From: Prolixibacteraceae bacterium
GTDB lineage: Bacteria > Bacteroidota > Bacteroidia > Bacteroidales > Prolixibacteraceae
DNA length: 6,349 nt
Reading direction: 5' to 3'
Assembly: GCA_003450125.1 (NCBI GenBank)
Contig: DMFR01000168.1
Span: 1-6,349, forward strand
Below, piece after piece: positions 1 through 6,349 of this stretch. Numbering within the stretch: position 1 is the first letter of the stretch; each line of letters starts with the position of its first letter. The position numbers and the translations under genes are program-made. The notes under the pieces are model-generated. The model saw only the letters and a list, made by a program, of their open reading frames with translations. It was not told the DNA's origin and made no database searches.

Positions 1-1
1 A

Positions 2-3000
2 AGTACAGGATATTCTGCCGCTGGCGGATTATTTGAAGATGCTGTTTTGATTGGAGAAAGCAACCTGCCTTACTGGGTGGAAAGCTTCGAACTTCAATCA
101 TCCGATGCGCAGGTGACCATTACAAATGCAGTTTTTGAACCCTTCAATTCAACTTCAATTATTTTACCTGATACACTGGGGGAGGAACTGAATTTTTCTT
201 CCCTTGTCGGTACTTCCGCGGGTAGATCTCATATCAGGGTATCGGTTTTCCCTTTTGTGAAAAGAAATGGCCAGATTCTGAAGTTGACTGAATTTACCGT
301 TTCCATTAATGAGAAAAATTCAATCAGGTTGAAATCAGCCACCACTTCCTATGCATGGAAAACTTCTTCGGTGCTCAGTTCAGGAAAATGGATGAAGATA
401 AAAGCAAAAAATAAGGGAATCTATAAAATTACCTATGACCAGTTGAAAGGCTGGGGCTTTGCCAATCCGGATCAGGTGAGCTTATATGGAAACGGAGGGT
501 ATATGGTGCCGGTCATGAACCGGGATATCCAGGCCGATGATTTATTACCCTATCCGGTATGGAAGGGAAAAGATAAGGCAAACAATGACTGTTTGTTTTT
601 TTATATGACTGGAAATATCCAGTTGAATTATAACCTGGAAACCGGATTTCTTTCCCATCAGCAAAATTATTATTCCACAGAAACCTATTTCTACCTTTCC
701 GATCAGCAGTCACCCAATCTGATTGAAAAGGCCCCTGAGCTGACGGCAAGTGCAGGCAGACAAGTGGTGAGCTTTCCCAACTATACTTTTTATGAGATGG
801 AAGTGATGAACCTGATCAATTCCGGAAGCCGGTGGTTTGATGAACAGATCGGTATGGATGGTTCCAAAACCATCAAGATAACACTTGATAACCCGGATCT
901 GTCAAAGCCGGCCTCTATTACGGTAGCTGCTGCAGGACGTTCTTCAGACTCAAACAGTATGGATGTGGCCATGAATGGAACAGTGATGAATCTTCCGTTT
1001 GGTCTTCAAAATGAATTTGACTATGCAAGGGATAATTTAAAAACAACTTCTGTCGTGCTTCAGGGAAAGAACATCCAGATGAAATTGACCTATAATGCTG
1101 AAAATAATGTTTCGGCAGCTTGGCTTGATTATATCGGTATCAATTATCAAAGCCCCCTGAGCATGACTGGCGACGTGTACAATTTCAGGGGGAGGGGCGT
1201 TAACGCCGCTGTTCCGGTTTCAGAGTTTATCCTCTCGGGCAGCACCTCCGGAACGCGGATTTGGGATGTGACCGATCCTCAACAGGTTCTTGAAATGCCC
1301 TCAACCTTTACCGACGGGCTGCTTAAGTTTAAGTCCAATTCAGCCCTCATGAGTGACTATGTGGCTTTTAATCCTTCGGGAAACATTCCGTCGCCTGAAT
1401 TGGTAGGGGATGGAAATGTGCCCAATCAGAACCTGCATGGGACTGATCTGCCCGATATGATTATTGTATCAAATCCAAAACTTCTTCCTGCAGCTGACAC
1501 TTTGGCTGATTTTCATCGAACCAATGATCAGATGACCGTCCAGGTGGTAACGCCTGAAATGGTCTACAATGAATTTTCAGGCGGCCTACCCGATCCGGGA
1601 GGCTTGCGTAACTATTTCAAGATGTGCTATGACAGGGGTAAGGCCTCGGGAAAGAATACCCTGAAATATGTCCTGCTCATGGGGGATGGCACTTTTGACA
1701 ACCGAAATATCCAGGGACTGGGCCTAAACCTGATACCAACCTATCAATCTGATAATTCTTTATCCATTACCAAATCGTATGTCACCGATGATTTCTATGC
1801 CTTCCTTGATGATAACGAAGGCGGGTCGGCAGGAATTATAGACCTTGGAATTGGACGTATCCCTGCCAATACACTTAAGGATGCGCAAAATGTGGTAGAT
1901 AAAGTGAAAGACTACCGTAAGCAGGAAGCAATGGGGAACTGGCGCAATACAGTGACTTTTATCGCTGATGATGGAAATGTGGCAGATGGGTTTACAAATG
2001 TTCATATGGGAGATGCGGAAGGGCTGGCCAATTTTGTCAATAAAAATTATCCATCCTACTTTACCGACAAGATCTATTTTGACACCTACCAGCGGATTTT
2101 ATCTGCTGGCGGAGAGAAGTATCCTGAAGTTACCGAGGCCATTAAAAGCCGGGTAAAAAGGGGAACGTTGATTATGAATTATACCGGCCATGCCAATGAA
2201 CGAAACCTGGCCGATGAAGCGGTGTTGGATATCGGGATTATTGACGCCTTCACCAATTACAACCGTTTGCCCATATTTGTAACTGCCACGTGCGAATACA
2301 GCCGATTTGATGACAATGACACTTCTGCAGGTGAACATATCCTTTTTAATCCCTCAGGCGGGGGTGTGGGGCTGTTCTCTACCACCCGGCTGGTCTATTC
2401 AGATGCCAATTCCAGGCTGAACAGGGCATTTTTCAAATACGTTTTTCAAAAGGACTTACGCCTGGGTGATGTCATGCGGCTGGCAAAAGCAGAGGCCAAT
2501 ACGGACGACAACCAGCTGAAATTTTCACTCCTGGCTGATCCGGCCATCCAGTTGTCTCAACCCGAATTTAAGGTGATTACCACCAGTCTGGACGATAAAA
2601 GTACCTCAACCGACGTCGATACGATCAAGACCCTGTCGGTGGTAACGGTGAAAGGTTTTGTGGCTGATAACAACGGCGTTAAAATGACTTCGTTTACCGG
2701 TGACATTATTCCTACCGTATATGACAAAGCCATAACAGCAAAGACTTTGGGCAATGCCGGGCAGCCAACCATGAATTACACGGTGCAGAATAATATTATT
2801 TACAATGGACTGGCTAGTGTGACCAACGGTGATTTTGAATTTTCATTTTTCGTTCCCAAGGATATTTCTTACAAGTTGGACAAAGGCAAAATTATTTATT
2901 ATGCCTACAATGAAACTCAGGATGCCCAGGGGTATTTTGACAATTTCTATGTGGGGGGAACATCCAACAACCCGATCTCTGATTCTCAAGGCCCTGCGAT

Positions 3001-3634
3001 TGATTTGTTTATGAATTCCAATACTTTCAAAGCAGGTGGACAGGTAAGCGCAAGTTCTGTTTTGATTGCAAATATTGTTGATGAAACAGGTATCAATACT
3101 GCCGGAACAGGAATTGGACACGACATTACTGCCGTTCTGGACGGTGATTATACGAATATTATGGTGCTGAACGATTATTTTCAGTTCAGCAAGGATAAAC
3201 ATACTGAAGGTTCAATTGTTTTCCCCTTGACGAATTTGGCAGAGGGTTCACATACGCTGAAAATAAAAGTATGGGATGTACTGAATAATTCGTCGGAGAA
3301 GGAAATTAATTTTGTGGTAAAAGATATTTTCAGGATTGAAAGTGTACAATGCTACCCCAATCCAATGCAGGAGCAGACCAGTTTTGTTTTTAACCACAAT
3401 CAACCCGATGAATTGTTCGATGTTACACTGGAAATCTTCCAGACTTCGGGGGCCAGGGTGGATATAATGCAAACCAAAATTAGTTCGCATGGCACTGAAA
3501 GCCTTCCCCTGGTGTGGAACCCTGCCGAAAGATTGGTAAAAATGAAAGCTGGAGTTTATATTTACCGCATTACGGCTACAACAAACCTAAAGACAAGCAG
3601 CGCCTCGGGCAGATTGGTATATGTGTACCGTTAA
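2..3634 (+). CDS. porU: PorU, T9SS C-terminal signal peptidase/sortase (5'-partial)
   Basis: PorU is the surface-exposed cysteine peptidase of the type IX secretion attachment complex. It removes the C-terminal sorting domain (CTD) of secreted cargo and links the product to the cell surface (A-LPS in Porphyromonas). The frame is open from position 2, giving 1210 visible residues; signal peptide and true start lie upstream of the window. The TTG at 47 is only the first start-like codon, not a likely start. Counting from position 2, residues about 110-170 hold the PorU-typical stretch SGKWMKIKAKNKGIYKITYD. A gingipain-type C25 domain spans about 482-853. His730 (NYTGHANE, codon 2189) and Cys764 (TATCEYSRFDD, codon 2291) are the predicted catalytic pair, 34 residues apart. 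A beta-rich region follows. Residues about 1111-1210 form a type-A CTD (YPNP at 1118, GVYIYRI, final GRLVYVYR); PorU itself is known to carry an uncleaved CTD. porV follows directly. Confidence in family is very high. Confidence 0.96.
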   Translation, partial: STGYSAAGGLFEDAVLIGESNLPYWVESFELQSSDAQVTITNAVFEPFNSTSIILPDTLGEELNFSSLVGTSAGRSHIRVSVFPFVKRNGQILKLTEFTVSINEKNSIRLKSATTSYAWKTSSVLSSGKWMKIKAKNKGIYKITYDQLKGWGFANPDQVSLYGNGGYMVPVMNRDIQADDLLPYPVWKGKDKANNDCLFFYMTGNIQLNYNLETGFLSHQQNYYSTETYFYLSDQQSPNLIEKAPELTASAGRQVVSFPNYTFYEMEVMNLINSGSRWFDEQIGMDGSKTIKITLDNPDLSKPASITVAAAGRSSDSNSMDVAMNGTVMNLPFGLQNEFDYARDNLKTTSVVLQGKNIQMKLTYNAENNVSAAWLDYIGINYQSPLSMTGDVYNFRGRGVNAAVPVSEFILSGSTSGTRIWDVTDPQQVLEMPSTFTDGLLKFKSNSALMSDYVAFNPSGNIPSPELVGDGNVPNQNLHGTDLPDMIIVSNPKLLPAADTLADFHRTNDQMTVQVVTPEMVYNEFSGGLPDPGGLRNYFKMCYDRGKASGKNTLKYVLLMGDGTFDNRNIQGLGLNLIPTYQSDNSLSITKSYVTDDFYAFLDDNEGGSAGIIDLGIGRIPANTLKDAQNVVDKVKDYRKQEAMGNWRNTVTFIADDGNVADGFTNVHMGDAEGLANFVNKNYPSYFTDKIYFDTYQRILSAGGEKYPEVTEAIKSRVKRGTLIMNYTGHANERNLADEAVLDIGIIDAFTNYNRLPIFVTATCEYSRFDDNDTSAGEHILFNPSGGGVGLFSTTRLVYSDANSRLNRAFFKYVFQKDLRLGDVMRLAKAEANTDDNQLKFSLLADPAIQLSQPEFKVITTSLDDKSTSTDVDTIKTLSVVTVKGFVADNNGVKMTSFTGDIIPTVYDKAITAKTLGNAGQPTMNYTVQNNIIYNGLASVTNGDFEFSFFVPKDISYKLDKGKIIYYAYNETQDAQGYFDNFYVGGTSNNPISDSQGPAIDLFMNSNTFKAGGQVSASSVLIANIVDETGINTAGTGIGHDITAVLDGDYTNIMVLNDYFQFSKDKHTEGSIVFPLTNLAEGSHTLKIKVWDVLNNSSEKEINFVVKDIFRIESVQCYPNPMQEQTSFVFNHNQPDELFDVTLEIFQTSGARVDIMQTKISSHGTESLPLVWNPAERLVKMKAGVYIYRITATTNLKTSSASGRLVYVYR

Positions 3635-3694
3635 AAATTAGTTGAAGTGTGTTCATATTCAATACTTTTTTAAAAGAACAACCGTTTGATTTTT

Positions 3695-3718
3695 GAGTTG
3701 TAATTAATTATGCAACTC
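3695..3718. repeat. Near-palindrome in the porU-porV gap
   Basis: GAGTTG (3695-3700) and CAACTC (3713-3718) are perfect inverted arms separated by 12 bp. The centre is itself the palindrome TAATTAATTA (3701-3710). As RNA the arms would pair over 6 bp, extend by a U-G and an A-U pair, and leave an 8-nt loop. No T-tract follows on either strand, so it is not a classical intrinsic terminator. It overlaps the upstream element of the possible porV promoter, so an operator role is conceivable. Function is inferred only. Confidence 0.4.
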
Positions 3719-3739
3719 CTTAACAAAGCTGTATATTTA
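3709..3739 (+). promoter_or_regulatory. Possible Bacteroidetes-type promoter for porV
   Basis: The Bacteroidetes primary sigma factor recognises TTTG at about -33 and TAnnTTTG at about -7, with a 19-21 bp spacer. Here TATG (3709-3712, one mismatch) and TATATTTA (3732-3739, one mismatch) are 19 bp apart. Transcription would start about 15-20 bp upstream of the porV ATG at 3765, leaving a very short leader. The region is A/T-rich, so chance matches are likely. It would let porV and the downstream genes be expressed separately from porU. Confidence 0.3.
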
Positions 3740-3764
3740 CAAAATCATTTTCACCAATAAATAT

Positions 3765-4931
3765 ATGAAGAAAAAAAACCTTTTACTGGCTGTAATTCTT
3801 TTATTTGGAATACAGATACAGCATGCAAATGCTCAAACAAAAAAAACCTCCACTACCGGAGCCAATACCATCACCACTGGTGTGCCTTTTCTGACCATTG
3901 CACCCGATTCCCGTTCTGGGGCAATGGGTGATGCCGGAGTTGCCCTTTCACCCGATGTCAATTCCCAACACTGGAATCCTGCAAAGTATGCTTTTGTAGA
4001 AAGTGAAATGGGTGTCGCTTTGTCCTATACACCCTGGTTGAGTCAGTTGGTAAAAGACATCAATTTGGCATACCTGGTCGGATATAAGCGTTTGGATGAT
4101 CAACAAACCGTCAGTGCATCGCTGCGTTATTTCTCCCTGGGAGATATCACCTTTATGAGTGACTTAGGCGCTGAACTGGGAAACCAACATCCCAATGAAT
4201 TCGCTTTCGATGTGGGATACACCCGTTTGCTGTCTGATAAATTTTCAGGCGCCGTAGCCCTTCGCTATATCCGTTCCGATCTTACCGGCGGACAATTGGT
4301 CAATGGGGTAGAAACCCATGCAGGAAGTACCTTTGCTACTGATGTGGCTTTCTATTATCAAAATGAGATCCGTGTGAACCGTAAGATGTCTACCATTGCC
4401 GCAGGTATTAATCTATCCAATATAGGGGGTAAAATCTCCTATACCGATGGCGAAACCAAAGATTTTCTTCCTGCCAACATGAAAGTAGGGGTTTCCTATA
4501 AAACGGAAATGGATAAATACAATACCATTACTTTTGCCTTCGATGCCAATAAATTGCTGGTGCCTACGCCCGATACTGCAAGCGTCGATATTCTCACCGG
4601 TCTGGGTTCCTCCAAATCGGTAGTTTCCGGTATCTTCTCCTCTTTTAGTGATGCCCCGGGCGGAGCAAAAGAAGAATTCAAGGAAATTACTTTTTCTCTT
4701 GGCGCTGAATACTGGTATAACAAGCAGTTTGCCCTGCGTGCAGGTTATTTTTACGAAGATGCCAGCAAGGGTAACCGCAAGTTCTTTACCGCAGGAGCCG
4801 GTTTGAGACTGAATGTTTTTGCTCTCGACTTCTCTTATTTATTGCCCGTCGCTCAAAACAATCCGTTGGCCAATACCCTCCGGTTTACGTTGTCATTTGA
4901 CTTAGATGCCTTTAAAAAGCAACGAAGGTAA
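3765..4931 (+). CDS. porV: PorV, T9SS outer-membrane shuttle protein
   Basis: PorV (also LptO in Porphyromonas) is an outer-membrane beta-barrel related to FadL. It collects CTD-bearing substrates from the Sov/SprA translocon and hands them to PorU in the attachment complex with PorQ and PorZ. The 388-residue product matches the usual family length of about 390. Residues 1-23 form a signal peptide (KKK, a hydrophobic run to about residue 18, then HANA|Q, predicted cleavage after Ala23). The mature N-terminus carries the PorV-typical segment GVPFLTIAPDSRSGAMGDAG, then WNPAKYAF and LSYTPWL. The remainder alternates in the manner of barrel strands and ends in LRFTLSFDLDAFKKQRR. The ATG at 3765 is chosen because it begins the signal peptide; its upstream region is A/T-rich without a Shine-Dalgarno, which is normal for this phylum. 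porU lies 130 bp upstream, and ispF starts 12 bp downstream. Confidence 0.95.
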   Translation: MKKKNLLLAVILLFGIQIQHANAQTKKTSTTGANTITTGVPFLTIAPDSRSGAMGDAGVALSPDVNSQHWNPAKYAFVESEMGVALSYTPWLSQLVKDINLAYLVGYKRLDDQQTVSASLRYFSLGDITFMSDLGAELGNQHPNEFAFDVGYTRLLSDKFSGAVALRYIRSDLTGGQLVNGVETHAGSTFATDVAFYYQNEIRVNRKMSTIAAGINLSNIGGKISYTDGETKDFLPANMKVGVSYKTEMDKYNTITFAFDANKLLVPTPDTASVDILTGLGSSKSVVSGIFSSFSDAPGGAKEEFKEITFSLGAEYWYNKQFALRAGYFYEDASKGNRKFFTAGAGLRLNVFALDFSYLLPVAQNNPLANTLRFTLSFDLDAFKKQRR

Positions 4932-4943
4932 TAATCCCCGTCA

Positions 4944-5426
4944 ATGAATTTCCGCATAGGATACGGATACGATGTACACCGCTTAGCTGAAGGGGAAACC
5001 TTGTGGTTAGGCGGTGTTTTAATTCCCCACAGCAAAGGAACGATTGCCCATTCTGACGGCGATGTACTGATTCATGCCCTGTGTGATGCGATGCTGGGGG
5101 CTGCCAAATTGGGCGATATCGGTCGCCACTTCCCTGATACTTCTTCAGACTTCAAAAACATTGACAGCAAAATATTGTTGGATAAAACCAATCAGCTCAT
5201 TGCCGCTAAAAACTACCGTGTTGGAAATATAGATGTAACAGTAGCGGCTCAGCAGCCCAAACTCAAACCCTTTATTCCCCAAATGGAAGAAACAATTGCC
5301 CACATTCTTGGTATGGATCTTGATGCAGTTTCTATTAAAGCCACTACCACTGAAGAGCTTGGCTTTGAAGGAAGGGAAGAGGGCATCTCGGTTCATGCAG
5401 TGGTGTTACTGGAAAAGTTGAGTTGA
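4944..5426 (+). CDS. ispF: IspF, 2-C-methyl-D-erythritol 2,4-cyclodiphosphate synthase
   Basis: IspF converts 4-diphosphocytidyl-2-C-methyl-D-erythritol 2-phosphate to the 2,4-cyclodiphosphate, releasing CMP, in the cytoplasmic MEP pathway to isoprenoids. The 160-residue product has the normal length for this homotrimeric enzyme. Visible signatures are GYGYDVHRL near the N-terminus, with metal ligands Asp10 and His12, and AHSDGDVLIHALCDAMLGA at 35-53, containing His36 and the third metal ligand His44. GDIGRHFPDT follows. The C-terminal signature TTTEELGFEGREEGI begins at 134, with Thr135/Thr136 placed like the nucleotide-phosphate-contacting threonines of the E. coli enzyme. All key residues are present, so it should be active. 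The ATG at 4944 begins directly ahead of the conserved RIGYGYD segment. It lies 12 bp after porV and 7 bp before the next gene's ATG, implying co-transcription. No IspD partner is fused or adjacent in this window. Confidence 0.97.
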   Translation: MNFRIGYGYDVHRLAEGETLWLGGVLIPHSKGTIAHSDGDVLIHALCDAMLGAAKLGDIGRHFPDTSSDFKNIDSKILLDKTNQLIAAKNYRVGNIDVTVAAQQPKLKPFIPQMEETIAHILGMDLDAVSIKATTTEELGFEGREEGISVHAVVLLEKLS

Positions 5427-5433
5427 ATTGGTT

Positions 5434-5610
5434 ATGATTACAAAAGCACAAATAAAGAATTCCCTTGATAGTTTACCTGAAAATGTGACTATTGAAAAAG
5501 TTATTGAGCATCTGGTTTTTTTAGATAAAGTCAATAAGGGATTGGATGATTCAGTAAATGGAAGGGTTAATACTGTAGAAGAGGCACGTCGAAAGCTAAT
5601 TAAATTTGAA
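5434..5610 (+). other. Antitoxin-like N-terminal module, fused in frame
   Basis: These 59 codons encode a charged helical segment: ITKAQIKNSLDSLPENVTIE, then VIEHLVFLDKVNKGLDDS, then NGRVNTVEEARRKLIKFE. The pattern 'hydrophobic helix, KVxKGLxDSxxGRVxTxEEARxKL' is what I recognise from small (about 70-residue) Bacteroidetes proteins encoded immediately upstream of RelE/ParE-type toxins. The usual last few residues and the stop codon are missing; instead the frame runs into the ATG of the CoA-binding domain. By hand count the segment has 55 G/C in 177 bases (31%), against 147 in 363 (40%) for the rest of the ORF. No toxin gene lies in the window. Family assignment is by recalled similarity only. 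Confidence 0.55.
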
Positions 5611-5973
5611 ATGAAGAAAACACTCGTGATCGGGGCAAGTGAAAATCCCGAACGTTATTCCTATAAGGCCATTAAGGCTTTAGTATTGCACAACCATTCA
5701 GTAGTGGCTTTGGGATTGAAAAAAGGATCTGTAGATGGAGTCTCTTTTCATACTGAAAAGGAACAGTTTGAACATATTGATACGGTAACCTTGTATATTG
5801 GCCCACAAAACCAGCCACAATATTATTCCTATATCATTGGGTTAAAACCTCGGCGTGTGATCTTTAATCCCGGGACTGAGAACCCTGAATTTATCGCACA
5901 ACTTAAATCGGCTGGCATTTATCCTGAAATTGCCTGCACCTTGGTATTGTTGGCTACAGGGCAATATGAATAA
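5434..5973 (+). CDS. CoA-binding domain protein with N-terminal antitoxin-like extension
   Basis: The C-terminal 120 residues (from the internal ATG at 5611) are a complete small CoA_binding_2/YccU-type protein: a Rossmann fold with KKTLVIGASENPERYSYKA at its start, then TLYIGPQNQPQYYSYI, FNPGTENPEF and a final ACTLVLLATGQYE. Members are cytoplasmic, presumed to bind CoA or a nucleotide, and have no firmly established reaction. The family is usually about 120 residues, so residues 1-59 of this 179-residue product are extra. They resemble antitoxin-like proteins (see the separate entry). The frame is continuous with no stop between the parts. ATG 5434 is preferred over the TTG at 5428. The segment before 5611 (CTAATTAAATTTGAA) is A/T-rich in the way Bacteroidetes start sites are, so a second start there giving the unfused protein is plausible. 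The gene begins 7 bp after ispF, and its end overlaps the thioredoxin gene. C-terminal family assignment is strong; whether the fusion is the real product is unknown. Confidence 0.85.
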   Translation: MITKAQIKNSLDSLPENVTIEKVIEHLVFLDKVNKGLDDSVNGRVNTVEEARRKLIKFEMKKTLVIGASENPERYSYKAIKALVLHNHSVVALGLKKGSVDGVSFHTEKEQFEHIDTVTLYIGPQNQPQYYSYIIGLKPRRVIFNPGTENPEFIAQLKSAGIYPEIACTLVLLATGQYE

Positions 5974-6307
5974 TCAAATGCACATTATTTCATCCATCGA
6001 GGAATTCAGTACTGTAATAGAGGAAAATGGGGCTGTTTTGGCCTATTTTACAACCGAAGCATGTTCTGTATGCAAAGTTTTGAAGCCCAAAGTGGCACAG
6101 ATGCTCTCGGAGTCTTTTCCTCAAATCAAGGCAGTAACCATTCAATGTGATCAACTTCCTGAATTGGCTGCTCAATTTCGTATTTTTACCGCACCCACCA
6201 TTGTTGTTTTCTTTGAAGGTCGTGAGACCATCCGCAAAAGTCGTTCCTTTGGCATCGATGAATTGAAGGCAGAAATCCAACGTTCATACTCCCTTCTTTT
6301 CGAATAG
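5966..6307 (+). CDS. Small thioredoxin-family protein (CSVC active site)
   Basis: This is a single thioredoxin-fold domain of 113 residues, presumably a cytoplasmic thiol-disulfide oxidoreductase, since no signal peptide or membrane segment is visible. The redox motif is EACSVCK, with Cys33 and Cys36, where classical thioredoxin has WCGPC. AYFTTEAC forms the preceding beta strand, and the cis-proline loop is FTAPT with Pro77. The ATG at 5966 is chosen because AGGG (5958-5961) lies 4 bp upstream. It overlaps the end of the CoA-binding gene by 8 bp (ATGAATAA), which suggests translational coupling. ATG 5978 (MHIISSIEEF) is an almost equally good start and would shorten the protein by four residues. 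An in-frame ATG at 5930 is unlikely because it would add residues that merely shadow the upstream gene. Substrate is unknown; the replacement of Gly-Pro by Ser-Val should change the redox potential relative to thioredoxin 1. Confidence 0.88.
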   Translation: MNNQMHIISSIEEFSTVIEENGAVLAYFTTEACSVCKVLKPKVAQMLSESFPQIKAVTIQCDQLPELAAQFRIFTAPTIVVFFEGRETIRKSRSFGIDELKAEIQRSYSLLFE

Positions 6308-6349
6308 CATTCAAACCGTTTCTCTTATTATTGAACTTAACGATTAATC

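Noticed and set aside
47..49. TTG at 47 as the start of porU
   Set aside because: The frame is open for all 15 codons before it up to the window edge. No signal peptide follows, although PorU is exported. The gene almost certainly begins outside the window.
2843..3202. 119-codon minus-strand open frame inside porU
   Set aside because: It lies antisense to the conserved beta-rich part of porU, its composition is that of a shadow frame, and it shows no recognisable domain.
3641..3671. Weak intrinsic terminator after porU: GTTGAA/TTCAAT arms followed by TTTTTT
   Set aside because: The stem is only 5-6 bp, A/T-rich with one G-U pair and an 11-nt loop, and it ends two bases before the T-run. It is too unstable to call.
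5428..5433. TTG at 5428 as the start of the CoA-binding fusion gene
   Set aside because: An ATG lies two codons later at 5434, and the antitoxin-like similarity begins there (MITKAQIKNS). The TTG only adds two residues.
5930..5965. Upstream ATG giving a 12-residue longer thioredoxin
   Set aside because: The extra residues (MPAPWYCWLQGN) come from the overlapping coding sequence of the upstream gene in another frame. The thioredoxin fold begins after 5966/5978.
6326..6333. TATTATTG resembling a Bacteroidetes -7 element at the right end
   Set aside because: No TTTG-like element lies at the required distance upstream, and the window ends before any downstream gene can be seen.

Overview
The window comes from a member of the Bacteroidota. 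It carries two neighbouring genes of the type IX secretion system (T9SS), porU and porV. This system is restricted to that phylum and its close relatives. Start sites lack strong Shine-Dalgarno sequences and are A/T-rich, which also fits. The style of the proteins suggests a Bacteroidales/Marinilabiliales-like lineage, but I cannot fix the genus.

Layout (all genes on the + strand). Positions 2-3634 hold porU, the C25-type 'sortase' of the T9SS. It is open at the left edge, so its N-terminus lies outside the window. A 130-bp gap (3635-3764) follows, with a near-palindrome and a possible Bacteroidetes-type promoter. Next is porV (3765-4931), the outer-membrane shuttle barrel that works with PorU. 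Then come three tightly packed genes: ispF (4944-5426, MEP isoprenoid pathway), a CoA-binding-domain protein with an extra N-terminal module (5434-5973), and a small thioredoxin-fold protein with a CSVC active site (5966-6307). Gaps within porV-ispF-CoA-binding-thioredoxin are 12 bp, 7 bp and an 8-bp overlap, so they probably form one transcription unit. The last 42 bp hold no gene that I can see.

How the genes relate. PorU and PorV belong to the same cell-surface attachment complex: PorV delivers CTD-bearing cargo, and PorU cleaves the CTD and anchors the product. IspF, the CoA-binding protein and the thioredoxin are cytoplasmic housekeeping-type proteins that appear to share the transcript without a clear functional link.

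The most unusual point is the CoA-binding gene. Its standard 120-residue family protein begins at an internal ATG (5611). In frame ahead of it lie 59 codons that resemble small Bacteroidetes antitoxin-like proteins normally encoded next to RelE/ParE toxins. By hand count this segment is about 31% GC, against about 40% for the remainder of the same ORF. No toxin gene is present. It looks like an orphan antitoxin-like module that has become fused to a housekeeping gene.
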